DNA of 64,000 nucleotides from Bacteroidetes bacterium 37-13 (GTDB lineage Bacteria; Bacteroidota; Bacteroidia; Chitinophagales; LD1): NCBI GenBank assembly GCA_001897535.1, contig MKTC01000023.1, positions 1 to 64,000 of the forward strand, read 5' to 3'. Shown piece by piece: positions 49,129 to 58,806 of this stretch (position 1 is its first letter; each line of letters starts with the position of its first letter). The notes under the pieces were generated by a model. It saw only the letters and a program-made list of their open reading frames with translations, ran no database searches and was not told where the DNA came from. The position numbers and the translations under genes were made by a program.

Positions 49129-49569
49129 ATGAAAAAACTTTTCAGACCATTTTTGATGGTAGCTACCGTAGCTACACTTTTCGTAGTAAGTTCTTGTACT
49201 AAAACTTGTGATGAAGGCTACGAAGGAACAGATTGTAAAACTTTAATTAGAGAAAAATTTATTGGTCAATTTAAAGGACCTGAAACTTGCACAATAGGAA
49301 ATGATAATTATACTGTAACTGTAACTGGAGCTTCTTCAGATTTATTATCAATTGTAATTAACAACGCATACAACCAAAACTTCACAGTTACCGGAAAAGT
49401 TGATGGTTCTTCACTTACAGTTGCTGAACAATCAGTAGGTTCAGTAGGTTCTAAATTAAGCGGCTCTGGTAGCATTAGCGGTGATGGTAAAACACTTACT
49501 TTCACTTATACAGTTACTCCAGCTACAGGTACTGCAAACACTTGCACTTATGTAGGAACTCGTTTATAG
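49129..49569 (+). CDS. hypothetical lipoprotein with EGF-like Cys motif
   Basis: MKKLFRPFLMVATVATLFVVSSCTKTCDEGYEGTDCKTL. Confidence 0.75.
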   Translation: MKKLFRPFLMVATVATLFVVSSCTKTCDEGYEGTDCKTLIREKFIGQFKGPETCTIGNDNYTVTVTGASSDLLSIVINNAYNQNFTVTGKVDGSSLTVAEQSVGSVGSKLSGSGSISGDGKTLTFTYTVTPATGTANTCTYVGTRL

Positions 49570-49587
49570 TCTAAAGTTTATAAATAA

Positions 49588-49618
49588 AGAAAAGCTGCTC
49601 GAAAGGGCAGCTTTTTTA
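49588..49618 (+). terminator. intrinsic terminator
   Basis: AAAAGCTGCTCGAAAGGGCAGCTTTTTT. Confidence 0.82.
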
Positions 49619-49697
49619 GTTTATGGTAATATGATGTTTGCCAAGCAAAAGTAGGATAATAAAATGAAGTTGAGGCAACTTGCTTTGTTCTTAAAAC

Positions 49698-49740
49698 TAA
49701 AAAGGCTACTCAATTAAGAGCAGCCTTCGCTATTTTTTTT
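49698..49740. terminator. probable bidirectional terminator
   Basis: AAAAAGGCTACTCAATTAAGAGCAGCCTT followed by T-run. Confidence 0.65.
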
Positions 49741-49753
49741 GAATTGAAAGGAA

Positions 49754-50200
49754 TTACATTTTAGGTTTTCCGCTTCCAACTGTGTTTCCACCTGGAGAGT
49801 TTCCACCGTCCATGCTTGGCTTTCCACTTCCAACTGTCCCACTACCAGAAGTTCCTCCGTTCATGCTTGGTTTTCCATTACCAACTGTTGCTGGTTTAGG
49901 AGCTTCTTTCTTAGGATCTTGCTTTACTGCTGGTTTCTTAGCAACCGGAGCAACTTTTTTACCTGTTTTCGCAGCTACGGCAACTAATGAGTCGAACTGA
50001 GCTTGTGCTAAAGTTGCGGCTTCTGAATCACATTCAGCAGCTACTTCAGCTTCTAAAGCTGCAACTTTTTCATCGAGTAGGCTTTGTATTTTTGCGTTTT
50101 GTTCTTGTGTTTGTTTTGCAACTTCTTCAGCATTGTTGCAACTGTTTAGCGCTAAAGCAGCAGAAGCACTTATAGCGAATACCATGAATATTTTTTTCAT
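49754..50200 (-). CDS. lipoprotein with C-terminal Gly/Pro repeat
   Basis: lipobox ALNSCNN; C-term TVGNGKPSMNGG...TVGSGKPSMDGG...TVGSGKPKM. Confidence 0.7.
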   Translation of the reverse strand: MKKIFMVFAISASAALALNSCNNAEEVAKQTQEQNAKIQSLLDEKVAALEAEVAAECDSEAATLAQAQFDSLVAVAAKTGKKVAPVAKKPAVKQDPKKEAPKPATVGNGKPSMNGGTSGSGTVGSGKPSMDGGNSPGGNTVGSGKPKM

Positions 50201-50232
50201 TGTGTTTCTTCTTTTTTAATTAGTTTGAATAA

Positions 50233-50478
50233 TTATTGTACTGCAGGTGCGGCTGCGCTTTGTAATTCAGATACTTTTGCGGCTACTTTTGCTGCCATTT
50301 CAGTTTCGCAAGCAGCTTTTAATTCTGCTTTCTTTGCTTCTGCAACTGAGTTAAATGCTGAATCAACTTGTGCGTTGATTTGCTCTTCAGAAAGCGGAGT
50401 GAATTTTTCACCGCAGCTCACTAAAGTGAGTGCTAAAAAACCGCTTGCCATAAGTATGGCTGTGATTCTTTTTTTCAT
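50233..50478 (-). CDS. small coiled-coil lipoprotein related to neighbour
   Basis: lipobox LTLVSCGEK; AELKAACETEMAAKVAAKVSEL resembles AEVAAECDSEAATLAQAQFDSL in 49754..50200. Confidence 0.65.
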   Translation of the reverse strand: MKKRITAILMASGFLALTLVSCGEKFTPLSEEQINAQVDSAFNSVAEAKKAELKAACETEMAAKVAAKVSELQSAAAPAVQ

Positions 50479-50588
50479 GTTTAGATGTTTTTCTTTTTAA
50501 TGATAATATGTTTAACAATGCGAAAATACATTTATGGATTTCAATATAGCAAATAATTTATGATTTCTTTTTTTTATTGAGCTAAGCA

Positions 50589-52502
50589 TTAAACTCCTGT
50601 TAGCTTTTTCTTAATCTCCCGAACAATATTTACGGGAGTATATTTTTCAAAAAAAGTGCGATTATCTATCCATTTCCATTCTTCTTGCTGTGCTTCTTTT
50701 TCTTCTACTACTTGTTCAACTATCACTTCTTCTTTTGGTGTTTTGTTGTCGCTATAGCCAAAAAGTTTTGCTAATTTTTCGGTCATTGGCGTGTTGTAAA
50801 CATTCCCGGCTGCTTTAATAATCTCAATCATTTCATCGGTAGTGTACTTTGTAAATTCATAAGGAACTTCAGTTGGTTCTCCGTAGCCTTCAATCAATTT
50901 TCCGGCATCGTACATTTTAGAGAGTGTGGCATTTTCATATTTCAGATAAAATTCTTCGTCCACATTATAGCGCAGCATGGTTTTAAATTCACCATCGGGT
51001 TTCATGTAATAATGTACCAAATTTGCTCCTGCTTGTGTAACGCCAACACCTACAGCTAATCGTAAACTATCTGAGGTGTTTGGCGGTGATGCGTGAAAAG
51101 TTCTATTATCAAACATTAAAACTTCACCGGCTTTTACATCAATGGTATGCAAGTATGGGAAAATGCTAAACATGTGTTCGCTAAGCGGCACAGGGCATTG
51201 CGGTGATGGCGAAGGACGATGGTTTTGCATAAATTTATGGCTGCCGCGAATTACGCCCATTCCCCCATTATCAATATTGGTATCAACCAATGCAATCCAA
51301 CAAGTGATGGAAGAATAACCTTCCTCTTCTCTATCAACAAAACTCCAATCTTGGTGAGCCGGAACCACACCACGGGGGGTCACTTCTTTCATTACAAAGC
51401 TTGCCACAAAAGGTTTAAAATCTTTTAGATGTTCTGCTAAGCGCGGTACTGCAATGCCCCAAATGGTTTCACGAATATTGCGGCACATTTCTTTGTCGCT
51501 ATTATCCATACTCACGTGGAAGCCGACATTTTTTTCATCTTTTAGAGGAAGCGAAGCGTGTAGTTGTTTTAGCGCTTCTATTTCTCCGGCATTTAAAAGT
51601 GGAAAAGTGGCGTAGCCTTCGCGCTCAAAGAATTGCTGGCGCGCTTCATCTTTAAAAATCGGAATCATTTTATACATAGTTGCTGCTTTTTTTAGTTTAA
51701 AATCTAATTGTGCTTGCCTGTATTCTTGTGGTGAAATAAAGTGTTGCTCGAAAAAAAATGTTTTTTGCAAGCTGCCTATTTTAGGGCGTTGCCCAATTTG
51801 TGTATTGTATTGCTGGAAGAAGTTTTCATCAACAAAATATTGCTCTAATTTTCCTTCTTCGTTTTTATGGTAAAAAAGAAGTTGTGCTTTTTCATCAATT
51901 AAGCCATAGGTAACTGCAATGCGCGGTTCGGTACTTAAATTTGGCGGAGAAGCGTGCAATAAAGCTTGGGAAAAAATAAATGCTTCACCGGCTCTCATGT
52001 TCAGTAGTTTTAAATCTTGCCGCATTTCGGTTTGCACATTTTTAAAAGGTGCTTCTAAGGTTGGAGCGCGGAGTTCGGTTGAAAAGCGGTGGCTGCCGTC
52101 AATTACTTGTATTGCCCCATTTTTTTCATTCACATCTTGTAGCGGAATCCAAATGGTAACGCTATCAAATTCAGGTTCGCTCACCACCGTCCAATCTTGG
52201 TGTATTGGCATTTCGCTTTGCTTGCCGGGTTGCTTGTTTAAAAAGCAACTACCTAACTTTTTTATTTGGTTGAAGTGGGCGTTTACTTGCTCACTAAATA
52301 CACTTTCAATTTTTTCGTTTACACTCTTTTTGTGTGCTTCATCGGCATTAAAACTACTGCTGTAAAAACCATCAGGAATTTGCGGATGTTTTTCAAAGAA
52401 AAAATTTCGTAAATCCTGAACTTGCGTTTCTGATAAAAACGGAATTACAACATAGCCATTCAAGTTGAACTGCTGTTGTAGCTTTTCACTTTTAAATAGC
52501 AT
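50589..52502 (-). CDS. double-domain phytanoyl-CoA dioxygenase (PhyH) family protein
   Basis: two PhyH domains: PIHQDW...LLHASPPN and PAHQDW...TFHASPPN. Confidence 0.9.
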   Translation of the reverse strand: MLFKSEKLQQQFNLNGYVVIPFLSETQVQDLRNFFFEKHPQIPDGFYSSSFNADEAHKKSVNEKIESVFSEQVNAHFNQIKKLGSCFLNKQPGKQSEMPIHQDWTVVSEPEFDSVTIWIPLQDVNEKNGAIQVIDGSHRFSTELRAPTLEAPFKNVQTEMRQDLKLLNMRAGEAFIFSQALLHASPPNLSTEPRIAVTYGLIDEKAQLLFYHKNEEGKLEQYFVDENFFQQYNTQIGQRPKIGSLQKTFFFEQHFISPQEYRQAQLDFKLKKAATMYKMIPIFKDEARQQFFEREGYATFPLLNAGEIEALKQLHASLPLKDEKNVGFHVSMDNSDKEMCRNIRETIWGIAVPRLAEHLKDFKPFVASFVMKEVTPRGVVPAHQDWSFVDREEEGYSSITCWIALVDTNIDNGGMGVIRGSHKFMQNHRPSPSPQCPVPLSEHMFSIFPYLHTIDVKAGEVLMFDNRTFHASPPNTSDSLRLAVGVGVTQAGANLVHYYMKPDGEFKTMLRYNVDEEFYLKYENATLSKMYDAGKLIEGYGEPTEVPYEFTKYTTDEMIEIIKAAGNVYNTPMTEKLAKLFGYSDNKTPKEEVIVEQVVEEKEAQQEEWKWIDNRTFFEKYTPVNIVREIKKKLTGV

Positions 52503-52507
52503 AATGT

Positions 52508-53431
52508 TTAAGCAAATGCTTCTTTCAGTTTATCAAAAAAACCTTTTTTTTCTTCCGTTTGTTCATCAAATCGTGGCTTCTTTAAACGTTCGATAAATTC
52601 AGCTTCGCCAATAAAATGATGTCTGTAAGGAATTGTTTTTATGCACTTCACATTTCCCGGATTTTTCCAAGGATTAAATTGCATGTAAAAATCCACATCA
52701 ACTTCTAATACTTGAACTTCTGTCATGCTTTTAGAAGGATCCATGTAGTAATGTATTGAAGGCATTTCTGCCGGAATGCAAATTAGCTGAATGGCTAAGC
52801 GCAAACCTCCCGAATTATTTACTGCTGAATAATGCACAATGCTATCATCTAAAATTACACAATCTCCGGCTTTAGTTTCAAGTGGCACTAAATGATTGTT
52901 GATGATTTCGTGTTTAATATTATCTAATTCCCAAGGAATCATTGGCCCGCGAATTTCGCCAAACCTTTTGTGGCTGCCGGGTACAACTTGCAGTGTTCCA
53001 TTTTCTACAGTAGAATCTACCAGCGGACACCAAATAGAAACAGTGAAGCATTTGCGCTCATCGGCAAAAGCCCAATTTTCGTGCAAAGGCACTTCGCCAG
53101 TGGTTGGCTGCTTGCGAATATAGTTGGCAATTACAGGGCGGTAATCTGCCAAAAGCCTTTCTACATGTGGCTTGAAACGCTTTGTGATGATATTGAAAAC
53201 TTCACGCTTGTACTCAGGATTTTTATCAATAAAGGTGAAATCGTAAGTAACTAAACGGCTGTTTTCTACGCCTGTTTCTTCGGTGGTAATTTGCCCTCCA
53301 CTATTTGGTAAGGTATCGAAAAATTTTTGCTTTAGTTCGGCAGCTTCTTCGGGAGAAATAAAAGGAACGCGCACATATCCATTTTTAATAAATTCTTCAT
53401 TCAGTTTTTCATCGTTAAATACTTTACGCAT
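52508..53431 (-). CDS. phytanoyl-CoA dioxygenase (PhyH) family protein with HEN in place of HxD
   Basis: PLHENWAFADERKCFTVSIWCPLVDSTVENGTLQVVPGSHKRF...DSIVHYSAVNNSGGLRLA. Confidence 0.88.
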   Translation of the reverse strand: MRKVFNDEKLNEEFIKNGYVRVPFISPEEAAELKQKFFDTLPNSGGQITTEETGVENSRLVTYDFTFIDKNPEYKREVFNIITKRFKPHVERLLADYRPVIANYIRKQPTTGEVPLHENWAFADERKCFTVSIWCPLVDSTVENGTLQVVPGSHKRFGEIRGPMIPWELDNIKHEIINNHLVPLETKAGDCVILDDSIVHYSAVNNSGGLRLAIQLICIPAEMPSIHYYMDPSKSMTEVQVLEVDVDFYMQFNPWKNPGNVKCIKTIPYRHHFIGEAEFIERLKKPRFDEQTEEKKGFFDKLKEAFA

Positions 53432-53514
53432 GGCTTGGTTTTTATTTCTGCCAAATGTAAAACATTTACTCCAATGAAGTTGTGATTTTAATCATGCAAA
53501 CGAAAGGTATGAAA

Positions 53515-54582
53515 TTAGGCTAAAGCTTCTCCGAGCTGAGTGGCTTTATATTTTTCTATTTGCTTGTGCATTACCTTAAACCAAAGTGGCGGAATGGTTG
53601 CTAAAACCATCATTCCCGGATAGCCAGTGGGCATTTGCGGGCTTTGGTCGAAGTGGCGCAGAATTTGGTATTTGCGCGATGGCATGTAGTGATGGTCGCT
53701 GTGGCGTGTGAGTTCAAAAAGCATTAAACGCCCGATGGGGTGATTAGAATTCCAAGAGTGAATAGGCATTACTTTTTCGTAATATGCATCATCAACTTTT
53801 TTTCTGCGCAAGCCGTAATGTTCAATGTAATTAACGGTTTCAAGCATTAAAGCTCCGGTTAAAGCGGCTGCCATGTATAGCAGCAGTATTTTTAAACCAA
53901 AAGCTACGCCAATAATTACCAAAGTGCTGACTTGAATAATTTGATAGACCAGCATTTCGTTTTTGAGACTCCAAAAAGAAGTATTGCTTTTTGCAAGGCG
54001 TTCTCTTTCTAAATGCCAAGCAGAGAGCCAACTTCCTGTAATTGTTCTAAAATAAAACGCATAGAGCGTTTCGCCATAGCGCGAAGATGCAGGGTCGTTA
54101 TCGGTGCTCACATTTTTGTGATGCCCACGATTATGTTCAATAAAAAAGTGCATGTATTGCGTTGTCCATAAAAGTATTTTAGCCATTACTTGCTCATGTT
54201 TTGTATTTCTGTGGCCTAACTCATGCGCTACATTTATGCCAAAAACACCGCACGAAAGTCCAAACGATAAAATCATTCCTAACGTTTCGTACCAAAGTAA
54301 ATTTGGTTGCGAAATTTGGTAGAAAAATAGCGCCATAATAGCTAGTTGAACAGGCACAATAAGCCAAATTACAATGTCGTAACCAATATCTTTTTTGGCA
54401 AGTTCCTCTTCTTGCTTGTTCATGTTTTCTTCAGTTCCATTCATAAATAATTCCATAAATGGGATTAAAAAAAAAGCATAAAAAACAGAAAAATATGTCC
54501 AAGCACCACCGGCTAAAAGTGATACAAAAATGGCAACAACACTAAGTAGAGGTGAAAGAAATTTTAGAAAACGATAGTTCAT
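53515..54582 (-). CDS. alkane 1-monooxygenase-like membrane di-iron hydroxylase
   Basis: His boxes HELGHR, EHNRGHHKNVSTDNDPASSRYGETLY, HSDHHYMPSRKYQIL. Confidence 0.92.
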   Translation of the reverse strand: MNYRFLKFLSPLLSVVAIFVSLLAGGAWTYFSVFYAFFLIPFMELFMNGTEENMNKQEEELAKKDIGYDIVIWLIVPVQLAIMALFFYQISQPNLLWYETLGMILSFGLSCGVFGINVAHELGHRNTKHEQVMAKILLWTTQYMHFFIEHNRGHHKNVSTDNDPASSRYGETLYAFYFRTITGSWLSAWHLERERLAKSNTSFWSLKNEMLVYQIIQVSTLVIIGVAFGLKILLLYMAAALTGALMLETVNYIEHYGLRRKKVDDAYYEKVMPIHSWNSNHPIGRLMLFELTRHSDHHYMPSRKYQILRHFDQSPQMPTGYPGMMVLATIPPLWFKVMHKQIEKYKATQLGEALA

Positions 54583-54657
54583 AAAACTAACTTTATTGCT
54601 TTCAAAGCTAACAATTTTTATTGTATCAAGAAGTGATTTTGTACAATTTGAAATGTG

Positions 54658-55131
54658 CTATTTCAGCATGTTCAAATCCAATTTTTTCTCGTAGCGAAAC
54701 GGGAACTCTTTTTTTAAAACTAAACAAGCTTTAAACTTTACATTGCCGTTGATGAGTAAGTTCATACCATCAGATTTGAATAAATTTCCGAGATTGCCAA
54801 AGGTGTTTTTCATTAGTTCTTGCCCTGTTAGCGAAATGGTAATTGGCAAAGAATATTCACTTCTTCCATTCACTTTTAAATCTGTTTCTTTTCCAAGTGT
54901 GGCAACCTTTTGGTTGTTCAAAAATATATTGGCGTTTAGGTTTTGTATCTTAAATTTTATTCGGTTTGGATTATAGCAAACCAGATCGGCTCCAATTGCA
55001 AAATTGGCACCATCGCGGTTTATTTTATAGTTTTCTACACGCCTAAATTCAGGTTGCGAAATTTTGCACGAACTAAGATTTACAATAGTAAATGCAGCAA
55101 ATAATAAATAAACAAGGCTTTGTTTTTTCAT
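54658..55131 (-). CDS. LEA type 2/WHy-like lipoprotein
   Basis: lipobox NLSSCKI; ADLVCYNPNRIKFKIQNLNANIFLNNQKVATLG. Confidence 0.7.
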   Translation of the reverse strand: MKKQSLVYLLFAAFTIVNLSSCKISQPEFRRVENYKINRDGANFAIGADLVCYNPNRIKFKIQNLNANIFLNNQKVATLGKETDLKVNGRSEYSLPITISLTGQELMKNTFGNLGNLFKSDGMNLLINGNVKFKACLVLKKEFPFRYEKKLDLNMLK

Positions 55132-55217
55132 GCTGCAAATTTTAAATATTCCTTCATAAAAGAAGATTTTTTTAATGCTTAATAAATTCTGTTATTTCAA
55201 TACTTTCGCACACTCAA

Positions 55218-55976
55218 ATGAACTTAGAGCAACCGACAGCTATTGAAGTAAAAAATCTTTCGTTTGGCTATGAAGCCGATGCAGAATTATTTTTTAAGCA
55301 GTTCAGTTTAAGCATAAGCAAAGGTGAAAGATTTGGCTTGTTGGGACCAAATGGTGCAGGCAAAACTACGCTCATGAATTTGCTCACAGGCGTGCTACTT
55401 CCCAAGCAGGGAAATATTTTAATTTCAGGCGAAAGCATTGTGCAGCAGCCAATTTTAGCTAAAATGAAATTTGGATTAGTGCCGCAGGCTCATTCATTAT
55501 ATCCCGAACTAACGGCAATGGAAAACCTGAATTTTTTTGGAGCTTGGAGCGGTGTGAAGCAGAGAGATATTGAAACTCGCGCTAAGCATTTTTTAGAAAA
55601 AATGGGCTTGTGGGAAAGTAGAAATAAATTGGTTTTAAAATTTTCTGGAGGAATGAAAAGCCGATTAAACCTTGCTGTTGGCGTAATTCATGAACCTGAA
55701 ATTCTTTTTTTAGATGAACCAACCTCGGCAGTTGATGTACAATCGCGCCATGCAATTTTAAGTTTTTTGCGCACGCTAAACAATGCTGGCACAACATTGG
55801 TTTATACTTCGCATTTGCTTAGCGAAGCCGAACAGCTTTGCACCCGAATTGCTTTAATTGACGAGGCAAAAATTATTGCCGAAGGAACAGTGCAGGAACT
55901 CTTAAAAGCAAGCGGCAAAGAAAATTTAGAAACATTGTTTTTATCACTCACCGGAAGAAATTTTAGAGATAGCTGA
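55218..55976 (+). CDS. ABC transporter ATP-binding protein
   Basis: LLGPNGAGKTTLMNLL; KFSGGMKSRLNLAVGVIHEPEILFLDEPTSAVD. Confidence 0.96.
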   Translation: MNLEQPTAIEVKNLSFGYEADAELFFKQFSLSISKGERFGLLGPNGAGKTTLMNLLTGVLLPKQGNILISGESIVQQPILAKMKFGLVPQAHSLYPELTAMENLNFFGAWSGVKQRDIETRAKHFLEKMGLWESRNKLVLKFSGGMKSRLNLAVGVIHEPEILFLDEPTSAVDVQSRHAILSFLRTLNNAGTTLVYTSHLLSEAEQLCTRIALIDEAKIIAEGTVQELLKASGKENLETLFLSLTGRNFRDS

Positions 55977-57265
55977 TGCAGAAATTGATTGCCGCCATTT
56001 TGAAAGATTGTAAAATCCTGTTTCGCGATAAAGCAGGACTGGCAGTGATGTTTGCCATGCCAATACTTTTGGTGGTGGTGATTTCGAGTATTCAAAATAG
56101 TTCGTTTAAGCTGGTAAATGAAAATAAAGTGCCTATGTTTTTAGTGAACAATGATGGGCAAGCGGTGAGCCTTCAATTTATTGAAGGACTAAAGCAAATT
56201 GGAATGTTTGAAATATTCCAAAACGATACAGTAGTAAACAGAGCTGATGTTTCAAAAGTGATGTATGAAAAAGATGCCATGGTTGCAGTGGTAATTCCAA
56301 AAGGTTTTTCGGAAAATATTAGCGCAAAAGCTTCAAAAATTACAAGTGAAGCACTACAAGCATTAGGTATGGCAAGTGAAGAAAGTGAAACTAAAGTTTC
56401 TACCATTAAGCAAGTTCCTGCACTTGAAATGGTTTACAATCCGGTGATGGAAGAAAGTTTTCGTTTATCAGTGATTGGTGCATTGCAAAGCACACAACAA
56501 TTTACCGAAAATAAGCAAGTGCTTCAAGCACTTTACAAACAGCTTAGCAACAAGAAATTGCCCGATAGTTTGGAACAAAAAATTCTTGCTTCAAAATCGC
56601 AGATAGAACAGTTTCCTGTAGCAAAAGATGGTAGCCGTGCCATACCAAATACTTCGCAGCACAATGTTCCGGCATGGACAATTTTTGCTATGTTTTTTAT
56701 TGTGGTTACACTTAGTACCAACATTGTGAAAGAAAAAGTGAGTGGAAGTTTTATTCGCTTAAAAACGCTACCTACAAATTATGCGATATTACTGCTTGCC
56801 AAGCAAATTACATTTGTGTTGGTTACTATGCTGCAAGCGCTTGTGATTTTTTCTATCGGCTATTATGTTTTTCCGCATATCGGTTTGCCTGCTTTAAATT
56901 TTCCTACAAATAAAACCGGCTTAGTACTCGTTACATTTTTTTGTGGCTGGAGTGCGGTAAGCTATGGTTTATTAGTTGGCGTTTTTTCTAAAACAATGGA
57001 GCAAGCAATTGGCTTTGGAGCCGTTTCGGTGGTGATTTTAGCCGCTATTGGCGGAGTAATTGTTCCTGCATTCGCCATGCCCGAAACATTAAAATTGCTA
57101 ATGAAAATATCGCCATTGCATTGGTGTATAGAATCTTATTATGTGTTTTTTTTGCAAAATGGTAGCGTAAAAAATATGATAATGAGTATTTTTCCACTTC
57201 TTTTATTCATTATTGCAATGCAAATAGTTTCGTGGACGAAACTGAAAAAAGAAAATTTTGTATAA
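55976..57265 (+). CDS. ABC-2 type transporter permease
   Basis: N-terminal TM + long periplasmic loop + C-terminal TM cluster; overlaps ATPase gene by 1 nt. Confidence 0.9.
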   Translation: MQKLIAAILKDCKILFRDKAGLAVMFAMPILLVVVISSIQNSSFKLVNENKVPMFLVNNDGQAVSLQFIEGLKQIGMFEIFQNDTVVNRADVSKVMYEKDAMVAVVIPKGFSENISAKASKITSEALQALGMASEESETKVSTIKQVPALEMVYNPVMEESFRLSVIGALQSTQQFTENKQVLQALYKQLSNKKLPDSLEQKILASKSQIEQFPVAKDGSRAIPNTSQHNVPAWTIFAMFFIVVTLSTNIVKEKVSGSFIRLKTLPTNYAILLLAKQITFVLVTMLQALVIFSIGYYVFPHIGLPALNFPTNKTGLVLVTFFCGWSAVSYGLLVGVFSKTMEQAIGFGAVSVVILAAIGGVIVPAFAMPETLKLLMKISPLHWCIESYYVFFLQNGSVKNMIMSIFPLLLFIIAMQIVSWTKLKKENFV

Positions 57266-57274
57266 CCGAATATT

Positions 57275-57550
57275 ATGACAACAGAAGAATTAAAACACGA
57301 CCTAAAAGAAAAAATTATTAAGTATCTGAATTACCTTTCAATTTCCCCAGATGAAATTGGAGATGATATGCCATTGTTCGGCACAGGACTTGGCTTAGAT
57401 TCTATTGATTCTATTGAATTGGTGGTAATGCTAGAGCGTGAATACGGTATAAAAATTGAAGACCCCAAAGTGGGTAGAAAAATATTGGTAGATGTGAATA
57501 CGATAGCCAATTTTATAGAAACCCACCGCGCAGAAAATGTGCAAAAATGA
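57275..57550 (+). CDS. acyl carrier protein
   Basis: FGTGLGLDSIDSIELVVMLEREYGIKI (phosphopantetheine attachment DSID). Confidence 0.93.
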   Translation: MTTEELKHDLKEKIIKYLNYLSISPDEIGDDMPLFGTGLGLDSIDSIELVVMLEREYGIKIEDPKVGRKILVDVNTIANFIETHRAENVQK

Positions 57551-58734
57551 GCAAAGTTTTAGTAACAGGAATTGGTATTATTTCTCCTTTAGGATTCTCT
57601 ATAAATGAAAATAGAGAAGCGCTTAAAAATGGTGTTTGTGCTCTAAATTCATTAGCGTTTACACAATCAAAGTATGCGAGCTTGCTTCCTTTTGGCGAAG
57701 TGAAAGTGAGCAATGAAGATCTACGCCAAAAACATTCTATTTCAGATAGAGGTGTTACCAGAACAACCTTGCTCGCATTAGATGCTTTTAAGCAAGCAGT
57801 TGCAGATGCGCAACTCAATGCAAACGATTTAGAAAATGCGAGAACGGCTTTTATAAATGGCACTACTGTAGGCGGAATGTGCGCCTCAGATTTCTTGTAT
57901 CAAGATGCAAATTTTAGCGAAGTAGGTTCTGAGTATTTGAACTCGTACGACTTAGGTTCTGTGGCGCTTTTTATTCAAAAAAAGTTTGGCATAAAAGGCA
58001 TTACAAACACGTTTAACACTGCTTGTTCTTCATCGGCAAATGCAATTATGTATGGTGCGAGATTATTGCAACATGGTTTGGCAGAAAGAGTGATTGTAGG
58101 CGGTGTGGATAGCTTGGCAAAGTTCACCATCAATGGATTTAACTCTTTAAATATTTTATCGAATGAAATTTGTCGGCCGTTTGATGTAGCGCGAAAAGGA
58201 TTAAACTTGGGTGAAGGCGCTGCATTTTTAGTGTTGGAGAAAGAAGAAAATTGTCGCCATAAAAAAGTTTATGCTGAGGTTTCGGGTTATGCAAATACCA
58301 ATGACGCTTTTCATCCGTCATCACTTTCTGATGAAGGCGAAGGGCCATATTTAGCAATGACAAAAGCATTAAAGGTTGCTAAAATAAATGCTGAGCAAGT
58401 AAGTTTTGTGAATACACACGGCACAGGAACTGAAAATAATGATGAGGCTGAAAGTCGCGCTATGCTTAGAGTTTTTGGCAATGTGCCACCGTTTGCTTCT
58501 ACAAAATCTAATATTGGACACACTTTAGGGGCTGCCGGTGCTATTGAAGCTACCTTTTGTTTGTTGAATATTTTACATCAAGAAGTATATCCTGCTCTGC
58601 ATTTTGACACTCCGATTGAAACAACTCAACTCATTCCGGTTTTGAAGTATCGTAAAGCTGAAATTAACCATGTAATGTCTAATTCATTTGGTTTTGGCGG
58701 CAATTGCAGTTCATTAGTTTTTTCTAAAATTTAG
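57547..58734 (+). CDS. beta-ketoacyl synthase (FabF-like)
   Basis: Cys-His-His: NTACSSSANA, NTHGTGTENND, SNIGHTLGAAGA. Confidence 0.94.
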   Translation: MSKVLVTGIGIISPLGFSINENREALKNGVCALNSLAFTQSKYASLLPFGEVKVSNEDLRQKHSISDRGVTRTTLLALDAFKQAVADAQLNANDLENARTAFINGTTVGGMCASDFLYQDANFSEVGSEYLNSYDLGSVALFIQKKFGIKGITNTFNTACSSSANAIMYGARLLQHGLAERVIVGGVDSLAKFTINGFNSLNILSNEICRPFDVARKGLNLGEGAAFLVLEKEENCRHKKVYAEVSGYANTNDAFHPSSLSDEGEGPYLAMTKALKVAKINAEQVSFVNTHGTGTENNDEAESRAMLRVFGNVPPFASTKSNIGHTLGAAGAIEATFCLLNILHQEVYPALHFDTPIETTQLIPVLKYRKAEINHVMSNSFGFGGNCSSLVFSKI

Positions 58735-58757
58735 TATCAATATCTTTTTTCTGTAAA

Positions 58758-58795
58758 TGAAAAACGGCTACTTTTTTGGTAGCCGTTTTTTAATT
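58758..58795. terminator. bidirectional intrinsic terminator
   Basis: AAAAACGGCTAC-TTTTTTG-GTAGCCGTTTTTT between convergent genes. Confidence 0.85.
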
Positions 58796-58806
58796 TTTTA
58801 GTGTAT

